Both the position numbers and the translations under genes were made by a program. This document shows, piece by piece, positions 11,841-20,871 of a stretch of 64,000 nt of DNA. Source of the stretch: Nothopassalora personata (taxonomy: Eukaryota > Ascomycota > Dothideomycetes > Mycosphaerellales > Mycosphaerellaceae); contig CM066293.1 in assembly GCA_033816765.1 (NCBI GenBank), positions 1,984,001 to 2,048,000 of the forward strand. Direction: 5' to 3'. The notes beneath the pieces are model-generated. The model saw nothing but the letters and a program-made list of their open reading frames with translations, did no database searches and was not told where the DNA came from. Positions within the stretch are counted from its first letter, which is position 1. Each line of letters starts with the position of its first letter.

Positions 11841-14800
11841 ACATAGGAGGTTATAGTCTACTCTTCTCCTGTTAGTAGTATTTAGACCTCTATGATAGGT
11901 TGAGCTAGCTCATAAACCTCTAGAAGTGTGGACTAGTCTTTAGCTTTATAAACCTATCTACAACTATCTTAGATGTTGGGGTGTACTTAATAGTAATAAG
12001 CCTTCTCCACCAAAGTTTCCTAATAGCATTGTAGGTAATGTTAATGTGCTTTAACTTGTTATAAACATGTGCATCCCTTACTAGGGTAAGGGCAGCTTAG
12101 TTGTTACCTCTTAATTAGACTAGTCTTAAGCTTAACATAGTCTCCTAGTTTCTAGTGATCCTTAGTTAATGGGAACAGTCTCCTACTAACTCTAGACAGT
12201 CTATCTCCCTTAGTAGTGAAGCTAGGAATTGGGATTGCTTTGCACATGCATTCATAGCTATGTATTTAGCTTCTATTATAGATGTTGCTATAGACTTTTG
12301 CTTCTTGCTTATCTAGGAGACTAGTGCCCTATAGAGGAAGAAGACATACCTAAGGATAGAGACTCTGTCTACTTTGTCTATTGCATAATTAGAGTTATAG
12401 TATCTAACTAGGCATCCTTCTCTATGCCTAGAGAAGACAAGACTAAGATTAGGATATAACCTTAGATATCTTATAATCTTCTTCAAAGCCTTTATGTAGT
12501 AGGTGGATAGGTCACTTATAAATGAGCTTATCCTTCCTAGGGCAAAAGCAATATCTAGCCTTATAATCGTTGCTAGCTACATCCATGTACTATTAATACT
12601 CTAGTACTCTACCTTATCACACCTCTCATCTATGTAGCTTAAAGGTTTAAGAGCCTTATAGCTGTCTATAGGTAAGTGTATAGGTGCTGCCTTCTTATAG
12701 TTTATCCCTATCTTAGTAAGGTTGTCCCTAACAAAGTGTCCCTAGTTAAGTTTTAGGATTCCTCTCCTCCTGTCCCTTATAACTCTTATGCTAAGGATCT
12801 TTTTAGGTTTACTAAGATCTTTAATCTTAAAGACTTTGCTAAGTTCTCTTTTGAACTAGAGAATATCTATTAACTTTAGTATAGCAATTGGAATGTTATC
12901 TATATATGTAAGAATTATAATCTCTTTTTCCTTATAAATAAGTAGGCATGGATCCACCTCTAACTGTGTAAATCCAATCTCTCTAAGCTTTGATATATAG
13001 AGTTAATTCTAATCTCTAGCTACTTACTTAAGTCTATACAAGCTTTTAAGGATCTTAAACACTATGTTTAGTAGAAGCTTAACTCCTAGTAGTAGTAATA
13101 TAAAGATGTCTTTATAGAGGGTGCTTTCTATAAACGCATTATTCATATCCACTTAGTGAAGATAGAGATCCTTCTTGCACACAATAGCTATAAATACCCT
13201 AAGGGTGTTATGTCTAACTGTAGGCGTAAATGTCTCTATAAAGTTAACACTAAACTTCTATAAAAAGCCCCTTACAACTAGCCTAGCCTTGAACTTTTTA
13301 ATGGCTCTACTAATGCTTCTTTTAACATTAAAGACCTATCTTAACGTAACTAAGTTTACTCCTTTTAGTGGAACAGCATTCTCCTAGGTGTTGTTGCTCT
13401 ATAGAGCATCTAGCTCCTTCTAGATTGCTTCCTTCTAAAGGTGTCCCTATTTCTTGTTATTTATAGCATCCTTGTAGGACTTTGGAATTAGGATCTCTTG
13501 CTTATATGTAATAACTTCTATAGTTGCTACAAAGGCTATCTCCTTAACTTCTTCTAGGAATTCACTATCCTATAGTACTAAATCATCTACTAATTGTATA
13601 GCTATAAAGAAAGCTTAGTAGTAAGCAGCAAGGTTCTCTAAGAGGTCTATTGCTTCTCCTACTTTAGTAGCTAGTTTAGGTATAGGGACTATAGATCTTA
13701 GGGCTTTCTATTTCCATTTATAGCCCTTAACATTATAGTTAGCCCTCCTATTACTAAGGGATAATCTAAGAGTAGTTACTTGTGTCCTAGTAACATTCTT
13801 TTCCTAGAGATCTAGTAAGCTTATCTTAATTGGCTTATCGATTTTCTGAAATTCCCCTATATTCTTTAGAGGCTAGGGAAGTTGTACAAACAGCTTTCTT
13901 AGCTAGGCTGTTACTAGGCTGCTCTACTAAATAATTAAATAGTGAACAGGTTGCTCTAAGGATATGTCCTTCCTTAGCCTCCCTAAGGGTCTCCTAGCTA
14001 GTGCATTGCTTAATAGATTCAATTTTGTAACATTGAGATCTATATTACCTCCGGGTTGGTCCTTAAAGAAGTCTACATATGTGTGTTGTTTTATAGCTTT
14101 TATGTCTAGTTCCTAAAAGAGCTAGGCCTTATCTATGTTTTTAACGTATCTAACAAACACTGCTTCTTTGCCTCTATTTATTAGTTTATCACTTCTTGCC
14201 TATTAAGGCTAGGATCTTGTATCTATGTAGATAATAGCTTTGCATCCCTAAACCTTTAAATAGTTAATAGTTGGCTTAATACTATTAAAGGCTTTATCTA
14301 GTGAAACTTTAAACCTATTATAGTCTAGACTATTTAGTAGTTTGTTCCTTATGTAGGTTTAGGCTTCTAGTGCTTTAGGCTAGAATTCAATTGGCATCTT
14401 AGCCTCTTTAAGCATTGCCCTTATAGAGTCTTCTAAGGTTTGTATTGACCTTTTAACTAGTCCATTTTGGAGCGAGTTATATACCTTAGTATGCTCTAGC
14501 CTAATTCCTAAATCCTTCTCCTACTACTTAACTAATGTAATAAGTTCCCTTGTATTATTAAGCCTAACTGCTTTTAACTATACTAATGATTTCCTCTCTA
14601 CCTTAATCTTCTAGTTCTAGAGAGCAACTAGAGCATCTTCTCTTTTCTTAAGAGGACAGGTCTACTTTTTTTTAGAGAAGTTATTAACAATCTTAAGCTA
14701 GTATTTGAACCCTAGCCTTAATGTTAGCAGTAGACTATATATGTTAATAGATATAAGGGCAAGTCTTTTAGGTCTTCTCTTAGTAACTTTACCTTTGTAC

Positions 14801-16930
14801 TTCTTCATCTTTGCTATTAAACACACTCTACACTAGTAGAAGCCATCCCTAGGAATAGAAATAGGTTCTTTTAAGTCTATTACCTTATAAAGATTCTAGA
14901 GCAAGTTCTTCCTAAAGTGTGTAAATCTTCTATACTAAAGCTCCCACTGTTTTAGGTTAGTCTCTAATTTAGCAGTTATAAAGGCATTCTCTATTAGTAG
15001 TGCATATAATAAGTAATGTGCCCTTTCTTATAGTAGAGGAGAAATCTCATTAATGAATGGAACCCCCCTAAGAAGCCTTGTCTAGACAACAGTTTAGCTA
15101 GAGGGGGATATAAGAGAAAATGAAGGAGGTTAGACACTAAACTGCTTGCTAAACTAGTTCTAAGAAACTAGGTTCACCCCTAGCTTAGGTATAAGCAGAA
15201 CATCTTCTAAAACAACTTTCCTACTAGATCTCCTACTTATCTCTACAGTCCTAATATAAGTGGCTAACAAATGCCCACCTCCTACTTTGATCTATTTCTT
15301 CTTTGTTAAGGGAGTTATAGATCTAAAGAGGCAGTTCTAGTTAGTTATATAGGATAAAGCACAAGAATTAAGTAACTACTCTAATAAGGGGAACTTGCCT
15401 TGGACTTCTATAGTTAAGTGAGCTACTTTATTATACTTATTATTATTAGACATTATCTTCTAGGATAAGTTGTATAAGTTAGGTAGCTCTTAGGTAGAGA
15501 AACCTTTCCTAGTCTTCCTTGTTTTAGAGGAAGGAGACTAGGCCTAGTTCTTCTAGAGTAATAGCATATTAGAGCTAAGTTTCTTCACCATTTTCTTAAG
15601 TTCCTCTATAGAGGACTTCTCTCTTAGTATTCTTCTTAAAGATAGTAGTAGAGATCTTCTCTTCTTAACATGTGTTACATTCTAGGAGGATGGCGCTTAG
15701 GAATAAGATCTAAGGACCTTCTTTGCCTTAGAGAGACTAGGGCAGTCCTTAATAAGATAGTCCTTCTTATAGAGAAGGCAGGAAAGTGATCTTACCTAAC
15801 CTAAGGGCCTAACCTAGGTAGCTGCTATACTATACTTAGCCTTAGAGGGATTCAATCTAGCCTCTTAAGCCTTAAGGATCTTTAAGGTCCTTTTATGATC
15901 TATCTTTAGCTAAGCCATAATAGTATCCCTAGCTACATGGTAGTTAGGTGGCAGTAAGCTTAAAAGCTAGGTTATTCTTATATTAGCTTTCCTATAGTAC
16001 TAGCCCTCTAGGTTAACATTAGTAATCCTCCTTCTAAGAGACACTAGGTGTGCCTATGCAGATCTAATAGTGAACTCTTCACTTATCTTAAAGTTTATAA
16101 ACTGTTTTATAAGCTTATGTACATAGGTTAGTAACACCTAGCTATACTTATTCTAGAAATGTACCTATATCTTAGCAGCTTTTCTAGATTCGCAAGAGCC
16201 CTTAAGCTTAAATTCATCTTCTTCTATGATCCTACTTAGGATACTAAAGCAGCAAGCTGTATTTTGTTTTGTCTATGTTAGTGCATTAAGAATCTCTTTA
16301 ATCTTAGTCTCTTCCTAGAGTTTTAGGTTCTTGCCCTTAATGTTATTAAATAACACTTCTAATAGGTCATCAATTGTAAAGAATGCTAACTAGCTCTCTA
16401 TCTTATATCTCTGAAGGTTGAACTATCTCTTCTAGTTGTCTCTCCTAAGAATTAGGATTTTAGTTCCTTTCTCTTCTCCTTTCTCTTAGTGTAAATCTAT
16501 AATGAATTAAATGTAATAAAACAAGGTGTATATGCTTTAAGGTCGTGGCTCAGGTCCTACTAAGGCTTTTAGTGTAGAATAGTAAGGTTCGTAGGTGTAG
16601 ATACTAAGGCCTACTTAGTAGGGTAAAGAAAGAGCGGTGTAGTCTCGGAGCTAGGACACAGGTCTGTCTCTCCTAGCAGAGTTCTAAATGACTTACTTAA
16701 AGTCCTTCTTAATAGTATCTCGATGCGGTTCTGCCTATAGGGTGTCTTTAAGGTATTGGCTTATAGTAAGCCGCATAGAGTCCTTTTCTAGATTACCTAT
16801 CACTTAGTATTAAACTAAGCTCCTTAATAGGACAGATAGGGTAGACTTCTGCTTCCTAGATGTTTTCTGCTATAATAGCAAGGGATACAAGTAACCTATA
16901 CTAATATAGGTTGCTCTTACTCCTGCATAA
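11841..16930 (-). pseudogene. Copia gag-pol polyprotein, RIP-inactivated
   Basis: Read on the minus strand from right to left: a zinc-knuckle-like remnant (about 15743-15781) in which a Cys and the His read Tyr (TGT and CAT to TAT); an integrase core near 14640-14770 reading INIYSLLL and KIVNNFSKK, where the catalytic-type Asp positions have become Asn; the reverse transcriptase motif TYIDN at 12895-12909, a mutated YVDD; RNase H reading EAKYIAMNACAK near 12230-12290; and the copia C-terminal signature YTPTSKIVVDRFIK near 11945-11990. Domain order (integrase before RT) is diagnostic for Ty1/copia. Many TAG/TAA stops and the Asp-to-Asn changes make it non-functional. Confidence 0.88.
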
Positions 16931-16946
16931 ACCCGGGCTTATAACC

Positions 16947-17193
16947 TGTTAAGTTGAGACCTAATAGGATACGTAGTTAGCAGCGGAGTAGAGTAAGAGA
17001 TCAATCTTCAACTAGCTAATAGCCACAGGGCATGCAGCAATATATTAGGAACCAATGTGTTAATTGTGTTAGATGTCTATCTAAGCTAAAGGGGAGAGAA
17101 GGTGTCTTCCGATAAGCTAAGTTATCGTGGATGCCTTAGGCTATTAGATCACAACCTAACTGTTAGCTCCCCTTGAGATGCTACATCTTAACA
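16947..17193 (-). repeat. 5' LTR of copia element
   Basis: 247 bp, same ends as the left LTR. On the minus strand it is followed by GGTTATAAGCCCGGG (16932-16946), where a tRNA primer-binding site would lie; the matching tRNA is not identified. Confidence 0.9.
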
Positions 17194-17198
17194 TTAAG
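17194..17198. repeat. Target site duplication TTAAG, right copy
   Basis: TTAAG directly after the right copia LTR, matching 11575-11579; the gypsy sequence resumes here. Confidence 0.9.
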
Positions 17199-17980
17199 CT
17201 TCTTATTACTAAGGAATTCATCCTAGTAGCTCTTACCTATACCGCTCTTAACTTCCTCGAAAAACAGGTTAACCTAGACGGAGCAGTCTTCGAACACCTT
17301 CTCGAAGCCCTTATAGAAGTCCTTTAATACCTTAACCCGCTTCTAAGGACTAAGCTCTCGGAACATAATATTAGCGGCGGACTTCGGCGTGTTCGTGTTA
17401 GTAAGGACATGCTTAACGTTATCCGGTAGGCGAAGGGACACGAACAAGGTCTAAGGTAGGCGGGTAAGCCTAGTGATAGTACTAGTAAGCGCTATACTCG
17501 AGCTAGCCGGGCGTAACGAAGGACTAGCTAAAGCTATAATAACTAGGATTCGCTATTAGTAAGATCGTAAGAGCTAGCTATCTCGTAGTGCCACTCTAGA
17601 GTGTTAGTAAGCTTTAAAAGCTTAGTGTTAGGGTAGGGGCTTTAAAGAAGGTTAAGGTCGTAAAGAGAGAGAGGCTAAAGAACCGTCTAATATATGTAGT
17701 AGTAGTAGATAGATGTGTTAGTAGTTCTAGTAATAGTATTAGTATTTAAAGAAAAAGAGAGGAAGTAGCAGGTAGAGAGCTACGCTTAAGTATGCCTCTT
17801 AGCGTATATCCCTATAACCGTTATAAGGTAGTAGCGCCGAGACCGGTCTTATAAGTAGTAAGAGTAGTGCTATTAAGGTTATACTAAAGGTCCGATAACC
17901 CTACATGTGACCAAAAACTAGTGCTAGTAACCACCTAGGTAAGTATTCGGTAGGGGCATGCTACGCTATTACGTGATCCG

Positions 17981-18006
17981 ATTTACCGGTCCCGGGACCG
18001 GTAAAT
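17981..18006. repeat. 26-bp perfect palindrome, downstream end of pol
   Basis: A perfect inverted repeat without spacer; the half-site is ATTTACCGGTCCC. Read in the integrase frame of the degraded gypsy element on the minus strand, it encodes IYRSRDR followed by TAA (17985-17983). An identical copy lies at 28743-28768, and decayed copies lie in each LTR. As RNA it would form a strong hairpin. Confidence 0.85.
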
Positions 18007-18460
18007 GTAACTCTACTAACTAAGGTCTAACTAAGGTAAGAACACCCTATAAAGTGAAGTCTAGATAACCGAATCGGCTTAATAAGCTAAAGGGCATATG
18101 TAACACATGCCTAAGGGAAGTAAACTCCGTACGCTATTACTAACTAATTAGTTCTTAGCCTCGATCCTACTAAACTGTGAAATTTTGGCTGTAGAAAGGT
18201 TATAAGGCCTAACCTATAGCTTCTTAGATTCCGGTTTAGGATCCGATCCCCTTTCGTTAACTCCTATAGGTAGTACGCCTTCGTCGGCGATAGGCTCGAT
18301 CTTGTTCGATTTACTACTATCTTCGCTATTAGCGACGCTATTAGCGACTTCTCCCTCCCCTATTACGAGATCGATCCTATTATCTAGGCCTAGTACTCCT
18401 ATGTTATCCGGGCGAAGCTCTAGAACTAGCTTAAGGTTTTCTCGTACCTAAACACCCTTT

Positions 18461-18465
18461 ATTAG
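18461..18465. repeat. Target site duplication ATTAG, left copy
   Basis: ATTAG directly before the left LTR of the chromodomain gypsy element, repeated at 25775-25779. Confidence 0.95.
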
Positions 18466-18648
18466 TGTCACGGGCAGCCCGCGACCCTTCACTGACGATG
18501 CGTCGTCCCGGGTGAACCTCGGACCTTCTGCATCGGGACTAGCGGCTTGGCGTTAGCTTAAGTACCCGCCGCGCCTCGCGCTCCTCTTTCATAGCTTCGT
18601 AGAACAACAACTATCTCATTCGGACCCTTTGGTACGCGCGCCCTTACA
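18466..18648 (+). repeat. 5' LTR of chromodomain gypsy element
   Basis: 183 bp, TGTCACGG...CTTACA, with no difference from 25592-25774 by direct comparison. It contains GTAGAACAA (18599-18607), complementary to the sequence just inside the LTR. No clear TATA box is visible. Confidence 0.97.
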
Positions 18649-18650
18649 GT

Positions 18651-18659
18651 TTGTTCTAC
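18651..18659 (+). other. Putative self-priming primer-binding site
   Basis: TTGTTCTAC, two bases inside the 5' LTR, is the exact reverse complement of GTAGAACAA at 18599-18607 in the LTR. There is no TGG start typical of a tRNA primer site. Tf1/sushi-type chromoviruses prime minus-strand synthesis with the 5' end of their own RNA, so this 9-bp match is a plausible self-primer pair. The transcript start near 18599 is inferred. Confidence 0.5.
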
Positions 18660-18792
18660 CACCCTACCCAGATCACGGATCTAGGTAAGGGACGCGTAAC
18701 ACTCAGAACAGACAACAGAACGCGCACGGCGCAATAGCAGAGTCGCGCCGAGTCGCACTCGACACAGAACACGGCAAGGCGCAAAGGCGCAG

Positions 18793-20871
18793 ATGCCTAG
18801 AGAAACTAACGCAGCAAAGACCTCGACAGGTCGCGTTGACACCGACAACATGTCCCAGGACACACAGGCACAGAACGGCATGCCGCCACCGGCAAAGCCA
18901 CTAGGCAAGCGTACACGCACCTCTCTTTTCCCCGATCTTTCCTCTTTCCCTCAGAGTCAGACTCAAGGAGACGACACCCGGCGAGTCACAGTAGACACCG
19001 GTGCCGCGCTTCAGCAAGAGTTGGACGAGGCTTACGAAGAGGCATCGGACAGCGAGGCAAAGGGAAAGGTTGACTTCACAGATCTCTTCGAACCGAAAGT
19101 CCTCCAAGAGGAGGGCCAAGAACATACGGTCTTCACATCGCTCGACGTACCCGAACACATCGCCGCTGCCGACTTCACAGATGTCGAGCTAGACGACCTC
19201 GTCGAGTTGGTCAAGGACCACCCGAAGACCCTCTATGACTTCATCCTACGTGGATTCAACACAGCAGTGATGAAGGGTAAGCAGCTCAGTGTACTCGAGC
19301 GCGCGAACGCACATCAGAATAGCCAGTACCGCACCCTGTACGCCGAATACGACCGCATTCATGGAATGCTGCAGACCGAGAAGGCCGCTTTGAGCAAGAT
19401 GGCCCGAGACCTCAAGGACAAGAACGCCGACTCTACTAAGGCGCAGGAGCTTCGGAAGAAGTATGATGCTGCGAACGACCTATGCAAGAAGTTCGCCGAC
19501 ATCACGAATCAAGAGAAGAAGAGGGCTCGAACAGCCGAGAACAAGAACAAGACACTACAAGACGAGATCACCCAGTTGAAGACTCGCCTGCAGGCAGCAG
19601 AGGACAACAACAATGCCCGCTGCTCACGCTCTCGAGGCCGCACCCATTCGCGACCACGCTCACACCGCTCCCAATCACGCCCTGTCCTACGTGAGACTTC
19701 CCTTGAAGCTCTCCAGCGTCAGTATCGTGAGGCAGTGGGCGGCGGCGGTGGAGGTGGGGACGATGGCGATGATGACGACGACTCGGGTGACAAGGACAAT
19801 GACCAAGGACGCAACAACCGACCACTGCCGCGTCGCAACGAGCGTCAAGAATCACACCGCACTGCTAGAGGCCGCAGCAACCGCACACAGACACCACTGG
19901 TCGACCTGCCAGAGCGCCTCCTCAACATCGACGACTTGCTGGATCGCAATATGAAGATCGGCAAGGGCGTGCCAGACCCACGCAAGTTCAAGAACGACGA
20001 AGAGCCCACCTACGACAGTTGGTACACCAGTATCCTACTAAAACTGACAGTGGCGACCTTTCGCACCGAGCAGGATGGCCTGCGCTTCTTGTATGGCTGG
20101 ACTGATGGAGAAGTTCAGAAGACCATTAAGCCGCGCATTCCCATCCCCGGACATCTGGCCTACAACGAGTTCAAGACTGGCGAAGAACTGTTGGACTGGA
20201 TGACTCGACAGTATGGCGCTCGTAATGAGGCCACCAAGGCTGCAGTGGACATTACGAGCTGCAAGCAGCAACAGAAGGAGACGTTTGTCGCATTCCACGC
20301 CCGCTACTCGAAGCTGCGAGCGTGGATGGACTGGAGCGATGAGACGGAGCTTATGTTGTTTCGAACCCGTCTAAATCGCAAGTACTATGTCAAGACCTTC
20401 GGCGACCGTGAAGTGGATCGCCGCCTACACAGCATGCTGGACGTCATCGAGGAGTGCACCGCATTGGACGAGAGCTTCTACGAGACTGAGCAGCTGTACC
20501 CTCAAGAGAGCCGTCCACGTGGCAATGGAGGCAACCAGAACCCCGGCAACCAGACCCAGGGCGACACTGCTGCTGCCGCCGCTGCTGGGGCTGCTGGCGC
20601 TGTCGTGCAGCGTCCACCACAGTACGCCGGCACCAAGAAGAAGGAAGACTTGCCAGCCTACCTTCAGAACCTTACACCGCTCAACCGTGAGGGCCGTGAG
20701 GAACTGAAGAAACAGGGCAAGTGCTTCCGCTGCCGCACTGGACTGCACGTGTCAAGCAACACCGAGTGCCCCATGTACGGCTACGACGGCGATTACCGCC
20801 CACCGCGTCCACGCAAGGACCCGAACCTCAGCTCCCTCGGCGCTGAGGGAAATGGCGAGACCGCTGCCTAA
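18793..20871 (+). CDS. gag: Gag protein of chromodomain gypsy element
   Basis: 692 codons from the ATG at 18793, the first long in-frame start after the LTR. Gag forms the cytoplasmic virus-like particle that packages element RNA. Visible parts: a charged N-terminal region with a probable coiled coil (about residues 150-270), an Arg/Ser-rich stretch, a Gly/Asp run near residues 315-330, a retrotransposon capsid-like region (about 395-545, with WY, LYGW and YSKLRAWMDW), an Ala-rich tract near 595-605 and one C-terminal zinc knuckle Cys644-X2-Cys647-X4-His652-X6-Cys659. The last spacing is longer than the usual X4. The last codons overlap the pol frame. Both termini are intact and RIP-type stops are absent. 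Confidence 0.95.
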   Translation: MPRETNAAKTSTGRVDTDNMSQDTQAQNGMPPPAKPLGKRTRTSLFPDLSSFPQSQTQGDDTRRVTVDTGAALQQELDEAYEEASDSEAKGKVDFTDLFEPKVLQEEGQEHTVFTSLDVPEHIAAADFTDVELDDLVELVKDHPKTLYDFILRGFNTAVMKGKQLSVLERANAHQNSQYRTLYAEYDRIHGMLQTEKAALSKMARDLKDKNADSTKAQELRKKYDAANDLCKKFADITNQEKKRARTAENKNKTLQDEITQLKTRLQAAEDNNNARCSRSRGRTHSRPRSHRSQSRPVLRETSLEALQRQYREAVGGGGGGGDDGDDDDDSGDKDNDQGRNNRPLPRRNERQESHRTARGRSNRTQTPLVDLPERLLNIDDLLDRNMKIGKGVPDPRKFKNDEEPTYDSWYTSILLKLTVATFRTEQDGLRFLYGWTDGEVQKTIKPRIPIPGHLAYNEFKTGEELLDWMTRQYGARNEATKAAVDITSCKQQQKETFVAFHARYSKLRAWMDWSDETELMLFRTRLNRKYYVKTFGDREVDRRLHSMLDVIEECTALDESFYETEQLYPQESRPRGNGGNQNPGNQTQGDTAAAAAAGAAGAVVQRPPQYAGTKKKEDLPAYLQNLTPLNREGREELKKQGKCFRCRTGLHVSSNTECPMYGYDGDYRPPRPRKDPNLSSLGAEGNGETAA
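20847..20853 (+). promoter_or_regulatory. Predicted -1 ribosomal frameshift site (GGGAAAT)
   Basis: The heptamer reads G GGA AAT in the gag frame, the canonical X XXY YYZ form. It starts immediately after the last stop of the pol frame (TGA at 20844-20846) and 18 bases upstream of the gag stop. A short hairpin, CTGCC/GGCAG (20864-20868 and 20876-20880), lies ten bases downstream. Slippage would fuse gag to pol without a separate start. Confidence 0.65.

Larger units (their letters stand above)
11580..17193 (-). mobile_element. RIP-degraded Ty1/copia element
   Basis: Two 247-bp LTRs (11580-11826 and 16947-17193), TG...CA ends and flanking TTAAG duplications (11575-11579 and 17194-17198) define a 5614-bp insertion in the downstream region of the gypsy element. 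The second gypsy copy shows an uninterrupted site near 63260. The purine-rich AAGTGGGAG before the left LTR on the minus strand and the order gag, integrase, RT, RNase H from right to left give minus orientation. RIP is milder than in the surroundings, so it inserted later than the gypsy element, but it is also dead. Confidence 0.92.
9980..17600. pseudogene. Long region downstream of pol in degraded gypsy element, possible extra ORF
   Basis: Between the end of pol (about 17983) and the left LTR lies some 3 kb, excluding the copia insertion, that is not gag or pol. Both strands give long coherent stretches with RIP-type stops: on the minus strand for example 17200-17560 and 10000-10500, on the plus strand 10980-11560. 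I could not settle which strand is sense, and I recognise no domain. It is conserved in the second copy (60061-64000), which has about 930 bp more (62293-63221) that this copy lost. A third ORF or a long 3' untranslated region are both possible. Confidence 0.4.

Noticed and set aside
13175..13387. 70-codon plus-strand frame inside the copia element
   Set aside because: It is antisense to the RT region of the minus-strand copia polyprotein.
19568..19855. 95-codon minus-strand frame, and similar shadows at 18681-25516
   Set aside because: These are antisense or out-of-frame shadows of the intact gag and pol genes, produced by GC-rich coding sequence.
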